Assembly: GCF_945859705.1 (NCBI RefSeq)
Contig: NC_079136.1
Span: 129,925,027-129,989,026 of the forward strand
DNA: 64,000 nucleotides
Origin: Episyrphus balteatus
Taxonomy: Eukaryota; Arthropoda; Insecta; Diptera; Syrphidae
Direction of reading: 5' to 3'
Position numbers and translations under genes: made by a program
Shown: piece by piece, positions 24,232 to 38,581 of the stretch
How positions within the stretch are numbered: the stretch's first letter is position 1
Layout of the letters: each line of letters opens with the position of its first letter
The notes under the pieces: model-generated
Database searches by the model: none
Told to the model about the DNA's origin: nothing
Seen by the model: the letters and a program-made list of their open reading frames with translations, nothing else

Positions 24232-27200
24232 AAAACGCTGAAGATAAATTATGAATCGGGGAAAGTTGGAAACGAGGAGAGACAAGTACCTAAATCCAGT
24301 GCAAAAATCTTGAAATTTATTAGAATTTCATATTTTTACCAAACACAGTGTGAATTATAAAAACAAAACAAACACAACAAAATTTCACATTTTTACCATC
24401 TGGTGTGTTAGAAAGAGTTTGACGGACTCAAAGGCTGAGAGTGTTAAATAAAGTGCAAGTACGTGCGACCTAACCTTTCATTTTTCTTCTTTGTGACATA
24501 CAAGATGTTGCCAACAATTTCGTTCTTTTTTGTATTTATTTATTTTTCTACACGAGTGTAATGTTGTATTCTCCATTAAGCACCATCACACTTTTAATGG
24601 TTGTGCTGCTGCTGCTGCAGCAGCATCCAAAATACAATTTGTCGTTTATTGAACCGACCGACGACACACAACAGCCGTTTCGATAATTTTGGGCTTTTTA
24701 AACTTATTTTGGAAAAGTCTTTATGGATGTTGTTATGTACTCGTATATGGGTATGGATGGATGATGCAGATAGTGTGTGGCAAAATTGATATAGATTTGA
24801 CATAATCTGATTACACTGATGTCCTTGCTTGTTGACGATGTGGAGTGTAGAAAATGTTTCAGAATCAGAAAGAGAGGGAGAGAGAGTGAAATATTAAATT
24901 TATCTCAAGGATCAACGTCATATATATTAAAAGCAGTACTAGGGTGAAGGGTTTATTGCAAGTTGAAAAAGGGGTGTCAGTATATATGAAATATCAACAA
25001 TGTTGTTGGTTGACAGCAATGTCGGAAGACAGATTTAAATTGAAAATATGTTCAATGGCAGACATTATGTGAAGTGATGGATTTGAGTTAGTTGTGTCGC
25101 CTCAAATTTAAAACTCTTAGAAGAATTTTTTTTGTAAATGCTTCCAAGGGATCAGAGATGTCTAGAAATTATGCAAACAAAATCAAGGATTTTGATAAGA
25201 AAACTTACTTAATTACAGCTCTTTTGAGTTGGTCTAATGATTGGGAAAAACTTCTTAAAGAAAAGTTTAGGGAGCCCGTTAGGTATATTCCAGAAAACAA
25301 ATTTAGACCTCTTTTGACAGTAGTTGTTATTACTTGTTTGTATTTCGGCTCCGAGAGAACGAATGTGCAAGTTTTATACAAAATGTCCAGTCGGTTAAGA
25401 GCTCAGCTATTTTTGTAAGGTATCAACATTTTTAATAAAACCAATTTTACGCTAATGTAGGTAGCTTTTTGGGGTAATTTGGGCTATTTCTAAAAGAAAC
25501 TTATTTAAAATGCTGGTAAAGCTATAGATCTAATTGGGAGCACGACCAAAGTTATCTTAGTTCATTTAAAAGTTCTTTGATCACGTTCAGACAAAAAAAA
25601 AAAAAAAAACAGTTAAAATGATACAGGACACACCAGTTTTTCTAAGAAATTATAATTCACACCTAGCTACGATCCGAAATGTTTGTAGACCTGGAAGATT
25701 CTCATACGAATATAAGTCAGTCAAATGTATGAAGCAGGAAAACTAGGCAGTTTTGCTCCGAAGTAGAAGAATGCGAAATATTTACTCAGATGTATATCCT
25801 GAATTGTATTTTGTAAGCGTAATGGTCTCCAGAGATAAATATTAGAAACAAATCCCTGAGTTAGCAAGCTTACAACTTCAGTCTCAAAGGATCTTATTTA
25901 GGAAGGTACTTAGCAAAAAATTTAATTATTTTTTCTTGGAAACCTCCATGAATACTAGAATTTTCCATTCTAAAGCGAGAATTTTGACCTACTCCAAGGT
26001 GACAACAAATGCAGGTACCTACTCACTTACATATCCAAGAAAATAACCTCATGTAAGCGCTTTCATTTAAAGTAGAGAAAGCATACCTCCTCTCAACCTG
26101 AGCAAACACTTTCTTTTCAACTTTCACTTTCGTCCCAAGGAAAAAAAAAAAAACAAACCTGAAGACGTTCCATGAAGGCACCCACATTTAAAAAAAAAAA
26201 TTTCAACCTTATCTTACCACCAAAGTCAGGTCACATTAAAAAAAAACTTAACCACAAAAAAATAAACAAAAACTCAATGAAACCCCCGTAGAAAAAAAAA
26301 ATAAACCCAATAATTCAACCCATCAATGTAGGTAAAGCACACAGCACATGCAACGACGACGTTAACACCCCTCAAAGTTGTAAGTTATAAAATCCAGGAC
26401 ATCTGCATCCATATTTGCAGCAGTATTCGCCTCCTGTCAGCTATTGACAGTCTGTGCTCCTGGAGCAAACATTGGGTGACTTAAATTTGCATTCAAAGTG
26501 AAAACTCCTATCATACAAGCTCAGGTTTACATTATATGAGCGAGAGGGGGGCCCGACTGAAAGACACCTTTAGATCAACACGGTGACAACGACGACGACG
26601 GTGATGGCGACGGGGTTCAAAAGTGTAAACACAATCACTCTGGGTATCCATTTTCTATGCTCAACTACTCATAAAAATGCATTTCAATTTTTCGGATCAC
26701 TCTTTACCTAGGTGTGTAAAAAGTGGGGTGTGGGGTGAGGACACTTTTATTTCTCACTGTGATCTATTACCCAGCAGTTGCTACTCCAGTATACTGCGAT
26801 GATGTGGGACACAACGGGCACAGGATGCCTTGCTTCTCACCAGGATTTCAATGGATATCCCATTTACCCAGTTTCGTCCGTATCTTTCATTACAAAAACC
26901 TATACACAGGATTCCAAAAACTGTATAACTTTCCCATAGTAAAAAGGGTTCACAAAAATGTAAATAACTCACTCTCGCACAATGAATGCGAACCATACCA
27001 TACCACCATCTACCGCATAACACAGAGGTTTTCCTATCCCAGGGGACATTCCCATTATATATATGGCCTGGCCATACCAAACCCCCAAACTCTCCGAAAC
27101 GGGAGGGATGAGGATTCAATGATACGTTTTTGCTATACTCTCTGACGATGTGCTGCTGTGAGTTTGTATGTGACCCAACAAAAAAACTGGGTCATATTCT

Positions 27201-30200
27201 GTGTAGAAAATATTAGCACTGCTGCGACACAAAAAGGATATAACCCAACATAACCTACATAACGATTTTGGTGTCAGTAGGATCTCTCTCTGGATTATAT
27301 CCTTTACCTATTCGACTCGTATCTGAACAGAAATGAAGGGTGGGATGTAAATTTACTTAGCGCGCACAGAGAGCAAGTCCTTTGGGTTTTGTCATAATAT
27401 ATACGAGAGTACCTACATACAAACAACATACAGTTATACGGGCATTATACACACATTCTGTTTGTTAAAATAGATTCCTTAACCCTAGCAAACCTATTTT
27501 AGTGAATCCCTTTATCCTTTGAGTAATGTTTTTATATGCAATTCGTTCGCCGTTATCGTTCCCCGATCCCCCATACTCATTTTACCCTCTTAACTCTTGT
27601 ATAAGACGAGCAAAGACGAACTCGAACTCATCGTGAAAAGTGCATCAAAATTTAATTTTCAATTTTTTTCCTTTCTTCATGGTAAAGGATGTTACATCCT
27701 TTTTCTGTGATTTCCCATACTCGCACTCTATGCTCCCGTCAGTTTTGTTGCACAAAGTTAATCGCCACACTTTAAGAAAACTTTTCATCATCTAGGAACA
27801 GAGAGAGACTTTTCTCCTCGTCGTCGTCGTCCTCGTCGTCTTTGTTGGCATGGCACCAGAACTGAACAGAACAGAACAGAACATGTACCGTTTCACACAG
27901 GATCAAGAGTGACTAATCTTTCCGTTTAGTACAAAACAATAGTGTATATATGTGTGTATTCCTTGATGGGTGTGGAAGCGGATGTAGCTTTTGCTTCGCA
28001 CAAAAGTAGCTCTTTGTTTGGTACTCTTGTTTATCCTTTAACACCCTTTATACCCTTCCTCCATCCAACCATCACTGACTCCACTCCACCCCAACCATCA
28101 TGTTTACCATCATAATCGTTAAGGAAATTTGTTTTAATAAGTCACAGTCACGTTGGGGGTTTTGTGCCATGTATATAGTTTTTTGGTGTCCACCCACCCT
28201 TCTCTTGTATTCTCTTGACTCAAAGCTGACAGCTCCATCCTTGAATTGTATATATCCAGTGCAAAAAAGTGGGGGTTAAAAAAATGAACAAGAAATATGC
28301 AACAAGATGATGCAAATTGGCTTTTATCTTTCTCTCTCAGAGTGCAACAATAATACTCGAGAAATAGAAGACTACACGAACGGGTGTTATAACATGAGAC
28401 GGAAGCAGCTATAGGGTTATGGCTGAGTTCTTATGTGGCAAAAAGCAAAAGGATAGGTTAAGCTGTAAAAGTGGCGAAATCAAGGATTTTATCGTGCATA
28501 TCGTTGTTGAAAATTAGAAATAAGGACGACACGTTACTGAGTTGAAGAGGTCCTTAGTGCAAGATTTTACTTTTATTTAATAAAAAAAAGGCACCCACAT
28601 AGTGCACCTGTGACTTTGCGCACTGTTAAAAGTGAAAGGGGATTATTTAAGTGATGCCGCAATAAAATAAAGTGGGTAAATCTTTGAGTTTGTAGCCGCC
28701 ACTTGTTCTCAAGGTGCAGCCTTGATGTGAAAAAACTACGATTGCAGTTTAGTCGACTGTTTAATAATAACAAACATCTGTTCCTTCTTTGCTCAATTCA
28801 CAGAACGATCCTAAAAACAGTTTATTTTGATAGTAGTTTCATGAATTACATATTTTGCATCCCTCAGAATTGAAAACCACATTTTCATTATTTTTATTTG
28901 ACAAATTTAACAGAATTGGTCGGGTTCCCCCTTTTTAGCTCGAATTTTAATTTGTTTGTTCGTTCTTGTTGATTCTCATTATTTTAAGTGAGGTACAAGT
29001 ATTTTGATTTGATATTTGTTTTGAGTTTTATTTAACAGTATGATTATAAAGCTAAATGAATATTTTCTCAGAATTAAATAACTCTAATTATCACAAAAAA
29101 ATCAAAATGTTGTATTAAATCACGATTTAGGATTCTCATTTAATGAAATCGGTTTAGTGTCAAAATACATAAAAATAAAAATATTCAATATTGTTTCTGT
29201 TTTATTTCTTTGAGAATATTATCTCTTATACATAAATATTACTGTATAATGTGAAAGGTTTTCGAGATAAATTAATAACTTCCTTCTTAGTGGTTATGGG
29301 GTAGATAAATAATAATTGTTTTTATAGGAAAATTAACTTTTTAATTCCTTTTTTTAGGAAATCACCTTAAACCCTTAACCATCAATTTAAAGCTAATGGC
29401 TTCAGTGATAAATGCTGCATCATGAACTCGAAAAACAGACAGACAGATAAACAGAGTAAGAGTTTTTTATATTCCTTTTTTTTCTTAAAACCCGGAAACT
29501 TCTCTATTAAAGTTTTTTATGTGTATCAACGACAACGACGAGAAAGTACAAAAGTCGATTAAAATGATTTTTAAACATCTTGGAGCACAGAATAAAGAAA
29601 AATAGAAACAAACACTCAAAAAAAAACTATATATATACAAAACCTAGATATATCGGTATTTATATGTTTGTATATGTACTTGAAGTTGAAGTTTAAAAAG
29701 TGATGGAGTTAGATAAGGAAGCAAATCCGACAAAGAATATTAGATTGAGGGAAACCCATTAAAGAGAGCGAGAGGACTTCTTCCTTGTTTTTCTATTTTA
29801 TATCACATCAAGGCTGATGCTATGATCTGCCTTATCTGCAAGTTTATCATTCTTCTTGATAATGGCAATGGTTAGGGATAAAGTTTATTTAAAAGCCGCA
29901 TCGTCATCATCATAAACATCATCGTCGTATAGTGTCTCATTCGATTGAAGAGATTAATCTTTAGAAACAAGAGGGAATAAACAGGAAGATACAAGTTCAT
30001 TTGACTGATGATAACTTTGATGCTCAATATTTGTTTGTGTGTGGCTTAAAGGATTCTTCCTTTATTTTATTTTTGTTTTTTTTTTTGTTTTAAATATTTT
30101 CTTTTTTCCTATGCTGAGTTTTTAAACACAATTGGATTGAATGCACTCTGGGGAGTTCAAAAACTTCTTTGATTATCCTTTTTATAATTAACTAGGAAGG

Positions 30201-31545
30201 GAATGTTATGTTAGTTTTGTTTCTTGTTTGAAACAAAGTTGAAAGAAGACAAACATTGATTTTAGAAAAATAAATTTAAGACCAACAAGCTTGACAGAAC
30301 TTTTAAATTTAATAAAATTACAGTTCTTTTAGGAGAGAAAGGTCGACATCAAGAAGATGCTATTTTCTAGTTTTCTATTTAAACCACAAAATAGTAAAAC
30401 CATTTTCAAAACTATCTCATCCAAGTCAACAAAAAACAAAAAAAAAATGCTTGAAGAAAATTACATCAAGGAGGTCCTCTCAAGTAGATGTAGAGATACA
30501 TTTCCAAGTTTTTTGTTGTTAAAGATAACAACAAAAAAAGATGAACTATACGAAAAGAGATAGAAATTTTTGTACAGTAATTGGAATTTGAGATTTTTCT
30601 TCATCTCCTTTTTCGACTTTTGTTGAATTCTTCAATCCCCGTTTTCGATGTGCATTTTTAACTTGCATCTTTCATTTACCTCGGAATTCGTTCTTGTTTT
30701 ACATCATGGTTCTTCTTTAGAATGAATTAAATTTGAAGAAAAAAAAAATTTAAACAAATTAGATTAGAAGGATACATTCCGATAGTGGCTTTCTTTTTGA
30801 ATGTTCTGATGCTTAAAACTTAAATTCCAGTGACGGGCTTAACGCTCTTATCTAACAAGGCTCTAGTTCAATCAAAAAGTGATAGTGAACTTTTAACTTT
30901 TCGAGAATTTTCATTTAACAAGACTTTATTGGGCGCATTATATGTACATATAATAAAACATAAATTACTAAAATTCTGCATCACAAAGACAAAACTCAAA
31001 ATGTTTTCGTTCCTCATATTGTGGTTTTCGTTTCCACATTCATCCTAGTTTTTGAAAATAAAATGAAAAAGTTAAATCCGTTTAAAAAAAGCCTATGCCT
31101 TGTTTTCTAATAAATTCGCAAACATTTTACGTACAAGTATGGTATGTTGAGGGATTTTGTAGTTTAAAATGTTTCTGTCACAGTTGTGGATATGAAAAGA
31201 TGCATCTTACCTTTGAATGTAATAACTTTACATACACGGTTTGTACTCAGGCTCGAAATAGGGTAATGTACTATGCGATTTAGGCAGGTATATTAGAAAT
31301 AAATAAATTACTTCAAAAGACTTTTAATTCAATGTCTGAAAAGTTTTGATTTAACAGTGCGGTACTAAAAAATAAGGACTAGGTATACTTAAAAAATATA
31401 AAAAATATTTAAAGAGTTTGATCTGGAATTTTCGCATGGCGGCCCAATCATTCCAAAAATGTGTGTTCTTAAATGAAGGATTTGATCAAATGTACATATA
31501 TACAAAATGGTGTTATGTTATTTCTTAATTTTAACTTCCTACTAC

Positions 31546-31733
31546 GGGACGTAGTAGTTAGTGTGATGGATTGCGATGCCAAGGGTCTAGGTTCAAATCC
31601 CAGCCTCCACCACATAGTAAAAAACTTTTTCTGCCTCTTGCAAATTTACAAAGCCTACAAGAGTATTATGTACATCAAAAAGTGCATCTTTGTTAAGCCG
31701 TTAGGTCTCGGTAGAAAATAAAAAAAAAAAAAA
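31546..31733 (+). mobile_element. tRNA-derived SINE with poly-A tail
   Basis: A pol III-like head has A-box-like TAGTTAGTGTGATGG (about 31554-31568) and a B-box GGTTCAAATCC (31590-31600). It is followed by CAGCCTCCAC, a tRNA-unrelated body and a 3' A tract ending near 31733. Length is about 190 bp. The intact B-box and A tail fit a relatively young tRNA-derived SINE. It lies just outside exon 2, antisense to the receptor gene. Confidence 0.7.
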
Positions 31734-31859
31734 TTGAAATTTTCGATCGGATAAAATAATTTGTTTCAATAAATTTGTGCCTCAATAGTTTATAGTTATG
31801 AATGGGAATATTAATTTAAAGAAAATTTGTATTTTATATTGGTTTTCAATAATACTTAC

Positions 31860-31999
31860 AACATCGATTATCTGCATCAGTGTTAATCCAAAGCTTAATT
31901 GTAATGGATCCGATTCATTAAGTACCGGTCGTTCGAGGGTATTATATGGATCTAGTAGATCATGTAAGAGTTTCTTTTCATGATATCCTGCTATACAAA
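31860..31999 (-). CDS. nAChRalpha5: nAChR alpha5-type subunit, exon 2 (start of extracellular domain)
   Basis: This 140-nt exon encodes the end of codon 396 and residues 397-442. It begins CIAGYHEKKLLHDLL and ends FGLTLMQIIDV. HEK-LL-LL and the YNTLERPVLNES stretch are the conserved first helix and first beta strand of insect alpha5/6/7 nAChR subunits. NES is a potential N-glycosylation site. The acceptor is TTTTCTTACAG and the donor GTAAGT. Entering phase 1 and leaving phase 0 match exons 1 and 3. It lies 17.7 kb from exon 1 and 13.8 kb from exon 3. The call rests on direct translation of the reverse complement; the segment is too short and too interrupted by flanking stops to stand out as a long open frame. 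Confidence 0.95.
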
Positions 32000-32735
32000 C
32001 TGTAAGAAAATAAAATAAAATGAATGATTAACAAGGATTATAATTGAGGAACATGAGAATAATTTAATTTAAGTCCTTCCTCCCTTTTAGAGTATATTGG
32101 TCAAATTTGGTGATCGAGTCTATTCCCAATAAACATTACAATCCTAACACTTCTTTATTTTCTAACTAACTTCAAATGCAACTGTCAGCAAAATTCACAC
32201 TCTTCTAATCTCTATATTCGAATTTCCTTTCCAAATCCAAAATTTCAATTTTGCTTTTCTAGCACTGTGGGTGTTGTAGATATATGATAAATCGTAAAAT
32301 TTCATGCAATTAGTGATGCATGAATGAATGCGTTGAATAGAGAAGAGACAAATAACGTATAGTCTATACCCAGCGGAGTCCTGCAAACAATCAAGACTAC
32401 TTCTAACTAACTAAGCCCACCATTAACGACCACTCATTTGGTTTGTGATTAGCTATGTGATAACACTCTTTCCCTCAACAACTATGATAATGTTTTTCTA
32501 TAGAATTTATAATAGGACACACACTCCACTCACCCGGACGGAAAATGGTGTCTCTCGGTTTTAAATCGGTGTGGATAAAAGCGGGATCAAAAACCTACTA
32601 TAATTCAGGAATTTTGAGTTTACTTTCGTAGTTGGTTTAGATCAATTTTTAAACTCTGATACTACATAAGTAGCGATAAGTAAACTAGGAGGAAGTTTTC
32701 TCTAGAGCACGGGGTCCGCTGTTCAATTAAATCTT

Positions 32736-33025
32736 AACATTACGTTGAATTACATAAAGTTCTTTAACGTAAGGTAATGTATTATAGAAGACGTTAGCTG
32801 ACAGTTGCACTCAAATGAGCATTACTAAATTTAATTCAACTTAACGTAATGTTACTTTAAATAACAAAACTTTATAAACTTTGCGTTACGTTACGTTGAC
32901 TAGCACTGTCTTCTGTTATGTTCGCTAAAAGTTTCATTCAATGAACATTAGATAGTTAAATGCAACTTCGTAACGGCACCACAACATTACGTAAAACAAC
33001 ATTACATAACACAACATTACGTAAA
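32736..33025. promoter_or_regulatory. Cluster of TTACGTAA-like bZIP motifs
   Basis: At least seven close variants occur in about 290 bp, including ATTACGTTG, TAACGTAAGG, TTAACGTAATG, TTACGTTACGTTG and two exact palindromes TTACGTAA near 32989 and 33018. Such sites are bound by PAR-type bZIP factors (Vrille and Pdp1 in flies). A regulatory role is inferred from clustering only. The cluster is about 0.7-1 kb upstream of exon 2. A degenerate simple repeat could give the same picture. Confidence 0.3.
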
Positions 33026-36000
33026 CATGTGTAAAATGCCAACTTGGTGTTCTATCCAACTGCCAAATTAATTCGTATAACCAAACTTTGCCGCTCAGAC
33101 TATAAATACTCGTGTAACATCACTTAAACATTACTTTCCCATTTCGAATATTGAGATTCAGTGTAATTTTAGTTTCTATTACTCTCCTCTCTTTCGCTGC
33201 TTATAATCCATCACTAGCTGAAATTTTGTTAATAATTTAAATTAAAATTTGAAACCATGGTCTCTTGCGAAGTTATTTTTAGAACCACTTTAAGCTCAAT
33301 AATAGCACAGCATCGCGTATAACTAAGAGTAGACCCCCTTCGTCCCCCTCCCCGACCAGCATGCATATAACACTTAAAATATTCAGCTATCCATCATGAT
33401 GGTGGCTGGTAAAAACTAACCCGTAAATAATAAACTCCCGGCAATGGTAGAGTACAGTAGTAGTTGACCCGCATGACATAGTGATAGCAGTAGCTGGTTA
33501 TAAGCAATGTTGCCAGGGTTTGTTGTATAGTAGTTGAGGTCTTTAAAATTTAATAAAATCTATATTTTGCTAAGACTTCAATATTTAGTTGCTTTTAGAC
33601 AACTTTGAATGAAAATGGTTAAGAAAGGAACAAATGTTGCCAGCTTTTTAATTACTGGCAAACTCTACTGTTCAAAATTAAACCAAAAGCATCAGACATA
33701 CAATTTTATTTATTTTTTTCTTTTGGTAACGATTTAGTTTTAGTATAAAACAAAAAAAAGTTGAAAAAATGGTTACCACTTCAATTTTATCTCAATTTAT
33801 TGATTTTTTTGTTTTTTTTATTTCATTACAGTCGGCAATCATACAACTTCAACAATAACCAAGAGTATAGTGCCTCAAAAAATATAGCTGCGGTCTGCTA
33901 CCAATGAAGTGCACGGGGAATAATTTACCACATTTTTTTTTTTTTGTATACTAGAGGTGTTTTATTCTATATACTGGCTTTCCACAATTTTCACAATTAA
34001 TACTCAGCAAAATTGGCTATATAGAAAGGCTAACCAAAAAGAGGGAGTTAGGGGCTTTATTAAAAAAAAATTAAAACTGAAAAAGAAATATGTCGATAGA
34101 ATGCAAAATGAAAGCTTGGTCGAATGAGCATCAGTTTATGCTTGTAACACCCATGTTTTGGCCCTAAAATAAACACGAAATGAACACCATTGACCTACTC
34201 GTATACATAAACACACACACTGACTTAGCCACTGGCCATATATTGGTGTTGTTCTGTTCAGCGAGTGTCCAACAAAAACATTCCAGAGCAGAGTAATTGA
34301 GTTAGCATATGAAATATCCCCATATACTATATGTTTGTAAAAAAGGGGTTGCTAACCCTATTTGATTGTAAACGATGCGATGTTAAATTAAGTAAAGTCT
34401 CTGAAAAAAAAATTGAAATTACACATCGATGCGCTTTTAACCCTTTACCCTGTCCCCTGTTATCGAGGGAACTACTATACTAATGAAAAAATCAAATTCG
34501 TTATTTTAAATTTATGTATTTAGAATGCAGTTCCTGGAAAAAAAAATTATTCAAATACTGATGGTCTTGGCTAAAAATCAATAAAATTCTGTCTGTTTCT
34601 CGTTAGCTTTTAGGTCCTTTGGTTGTGATGTAGGACGAAAAGAGAGTTGTGCGGTGAATTTATATAAAAATGTATTAGTGTGTAGATGGAATCCCCAAAT
34701 TTTCTCATCCTTTTTTTTATTTCTTTCCAAACCGAACACATGGTGATTCCAAATTTAGATTCAATAGCTCTTCAAAAAATCCAAGAAAAAAGGAGAAAAA
34801 AAGTTGTAGGTCTTTCTTTTTTGGGGAGGGGTTAAGAGGAAAGAAATACCCTGAAATGGGTTTGAAAGGAAATTGATGGAGGTTCTTTGCAAAGTAATTG
34901 GAACGTTTATTGGTTTTTCTCTGTACTCTGTGCTAGGATGCATTCATTTAAAGTGGTGTTTCACGCAAAAATTAAAGAAAAAAATAGCAAAGTGAGTTAT
35001 TTTCGAATCGAATTGCAATTTGCAATTTTATTTTTATTCTTGCCTCTTCTGTATGTACTGTGGTTTGATGTTCTGCTTGGTTAGGGATTAACTTTAAAAT
35101 TGTGAAGCAATGAGTTTGCTTTTTGAAATTTATTTATTTGACTTTCGAAATGCAATGATTTCTTTTTGTTGTTCGCGTATAGTTGAAGTTGTTTGTTATC
35201 ACAAAGTGTTGCAAGTGTAGTAACATTCAATCGAAAATTACAAGCTTTACTTTATGATTTGGAAATGAATAGAAGCATGAATTAAACTTTATTGTTAATC
35301 AATTGAAAAACATTGGCAAATATATTAAGATTTTCGAATGAGTTTTAAAACAAGGTATTAACATTTAAAATGTAAAACCTTTAAGGTTTTTAAGATTCAG
35401 CTGCTAAGCATTCTGAGTTTTTAATATTTCTGTCACCAGAATTCAAATGGTGTCATCTTGAAAATGAAAATTCTGATTTTTTTTTGCAAATTTTGCATTA
35501 AAATTTACTGTTTCAAAATTTTAAAGTATTGTAAACTTTGTTTTTCAATGAAATGATTTTTTACTAAAAGAAATGATATACTAGCACTTTTAATATTCTT
35601 GAGAAATTCACTTTAAAAAAAAAAGCAGCTGACAAATTACACTTTTCACTCACTTGCTCAACCCCAAAAGTAGGAGCAGAAAAACCTTGAACTTTTCTGT
35701 GCTAAATAAATTCATGAAACATAAAATGACAGATTGTAGAACAAGTTGAGGCTAGTTTTTTTTTTCATGAAACACAAAAACTTGTACCTACTTTTCGGAT
35801 CTTTTCTGTTCTTTTCTGTAGGGATCAGATTCATTATTGTGAATTTCGTTGTATCAGTTCATCAATTTGTCATTTTTGAAAGCATTTACTCCCGAAAATT
35901 AAAGTTTATAGTACCTATTCAAAACTTATCTGAAATGAATTTGCAAGTATTTACAGTCAATTTATAAAAATTAAAAATCCTTTTGCAACTATTTTCTTGG

Positions 36001-38444
36001 AATTTGTTTAATTTGTAAGCTCGGGAGGAAAATAAAAACGTATCATCTGCTTTTGAGATTAAATCCAGTATTTTCGTCACCAAATTTTACTTGTTAAAAT
36101 ACTTCTAGTATTTCGTTTATATGAATCAAAAGTGCAAATCCTGAATTATTTTCAAATTATGCTGTAAAATTTGCTGTTTCGGACTTTTGAAGTATTGGAA
36201 CAAATTTTCATGATTAAGATTATTTTAAGTAAAGGCATTGAATTTTGTTTATGATCTCTTTTTTTCTGTCTCTGTTTAAATGGTAAAGAAGTTCAATATC
36301 ATGGCAGTTTTTGAAATTGTCGAAAGCTATCATCGACAGCCTAAGAGTCTACTTTAATAGTTGTTTAAAATAATCGACGTTACCAGAAATTATTTACTTC
36401 TTCTGTTTGTTTTTATTTTATTGTACTTGTTTTCGTTTCGGCCTCTGAGCTTCGCAGATATTTATTGTAATTCATTAAAGTTGAGGCTAAATTGGCAAAG
36501 CTTTTCTACCTCGGAGTAGCATTTGTATCCGTATTTATTTTCTTATGTATTGAGCCCAAATAACCCTAGGTTTCTCGAGTTCCAAGCTCCAACGCCAGTC
36601 AAATAAAAATGTATGCACATATTTCATTTAATAAAAAAAAATTGCATATTTCTAGGGTTTATCTTCCCAAACTATTATCCTTTTTTGATTAAATTTTCCA
36701 ATAACAAAACAAAACACCATACCTACCCACAAAACCATAACCATATAATAATATGCATCTCCATTTCAAACCAACTTGACTATTTTTTTCCCACGAATCT
36801 AATCCTCTTAAGAGGAAAAGTTTAAATTAAAATCATTGCATATTCGTATGCTGTGCTGAATCAAACGAAAAACTCCAAAGAAACTCCAAAAGTATCTATA
36901 GTTTCTCATAGAGCTTAAAAACAAAAACAAAAAAAAATCCAATTGAAAACCATAAACTCTATAATAGCTCACTGAGTTTGTTCATTAAAATTTATTGCAT
37001 CACCTTATTGGCGTTGCCAGGACCTTTTAAACCCCCAACCCAACCCCTCTCCTCTTTAATCTTCTATTAGAATGCTCCCGCAATCACTAAGTAAACTAAA
37101 TAAAAGCAAACAACAACATATCTTCAAAGACGAAGAAGTTAACATCCACCCCCCTTCCATACCCTATCGAATACTATTAGTGTATATCTCTCCAAACGAT
37201 TATAAGGGTAAAATAATTGCACGAAGTAAGTTAAAGTAAACGGTGCTAAGGTGGAAAATAAATTTCCCCAAGGAAGAGCAAGCACAAGAAAGAAGAAGAA
37301 TCCAAAGAAGCACAATGTGATTTTTTTTGTTTTATCTTCTTCTTCGTTTTAGACAATGAAAAACTTGGAAAGTAAAGACTTTTAGATACACTACTGCGAC
37401 AACCTACTATAACACCAATACAAACACACACAAAGTTATATTTTCTTGTAACGCCATCGCCATGAATACACAACAATTCAGAGAGTTATCCTTTTCCACG
37501 GTGAAAATTATTGTGCGCTCCATTGTGGAAGAAAAAATTCTTTATCCTGCTAAATGGGTGATACAGAAAGGGTGATGGTGTAAGACATACTGGGGGATAA
37601 ATTTTTTCTGTGGGGGAGTAAGTGAAAAATCGATTAGGATTTTATATATTTCAGAGAATACACAAAATGCACTACCAATACCCTCTACCTTTTTTCCCTC
37701 ATTTATCCCCCACATTATATATATAAAAAAAAACCAACATTACATCAAAAAGGATAAACCAGAAGGAGGATAGAACTCTGGATAGAATAGTGGCTTCTGG
37801 TTTAGATTATCAACATGTTTAAGCTCGAAATGGCGAGCATGTTCTTATGTCCTTATATATTTAGTATCGGATCAAGTAGCACTATGAAAAATATACAACA
37901 CGATGTTGTGGCAAAGTGGGAGGGGAGAGGGATGTTAACGTTTTTGTGGTTTAACGAAAGTATCTCTTATAAATTCATAACAAAGTATGGGATAAAGGAC
38001 AATAACACACACAGTTCCTTGAACATGAAACACAAAAACACACAAAAAAAAATGAGAAGAACATTGCCATTTATCTAGAGTTCAGGGAAATTCTTTGCTT
38101 TATTTTGAAATACAGGGAGTATGCTAGTATGCATGTGTGTGTGTGTGTTGGCCTCAGTTTAGAGAGTCTCGCTTTTGTTTTAAAGTTTTTTTGTTTTTTT
38201 ATTTTTATCCTGCAATAAAGAAAAATAGAAATATTTTTGCTTCAGGATGGTTTTGGAGAAGAACTATTTTCTGGAATTTAAATTTTAAAATTTGAGAAAT
38301 GGGTAAGACAAAGTATTCATATACTTAGCAACTACAGTAGCGCCCACTTAAATAGATTTCATGTTGAAAAAAAAAAAAATGATATCAATTCCAAGATAGC
38401 AGAGTTTTGCTTTTATTTCACTTATCTCACTGTCGAGCAGAAAA

Positions 38445-38501
38445 GTTAAGAATTTTAATAAATAGAATAGGCCTAAGAACGCTATCCTGCAGTACACCGA
38501 T
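38445..38501 (-). pseudogene. Decayed non-LTR retrotransposon RT fragment
   Basis: The minus strand encodes IGVLQDSVLRPILFIKILN. This matches the block G-V-P-Q-G-S-V-L-G-P-x-L-F that is conserved in LINE reverse transcriptases, with both key Gly residues and the Pro changed. The flanks carry no long open frame. It abuts the MITE-like element at 38582. Confidence 0.5.
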
Positions 38502-38581
38502 TTTGATTGAGAGCCAAAGTCATGTACCTAAACATCGCTTATAATAAATACCAAAATAGAGAGAACTCGTGAGGAGGACAA

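Larger units (their letters stand above)
18051..31859 (-). other. Intron 2 of the nAChR gene
   Basis: No gene was established in this 13.8-kb intron. It holds a GGTCACTGTGG-family terminus at 18321-18340, a MITE-like element (20168-20304), a possible LINE endonuclease fragment (20644-20682), the tail of a Helentron-like element (24166-24231) and a SINE (31546-31733). The 26700-27145 stretch is less AT-rich and open on both strands, but has no ATG start or recognisable domain. Confidence 0.6.

Noticed and set aside
25092..25418. 108-codon plus-strand frame with normal-looking composition
   Set aside because: Starts at TTG, has no splice context or recognised domain. Kept out as a probable chance frame, though a protein search would settle it.
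26723..27145. 140-codon plus-strand open frame with a hydrophobic start, also open on the minus strand
   Set aside because: The frame begins at GTG, not ATG. Both strands are open because the stretch is less AT-rich, and the peptide shows no recognisable domain. No splice evidence was seen.
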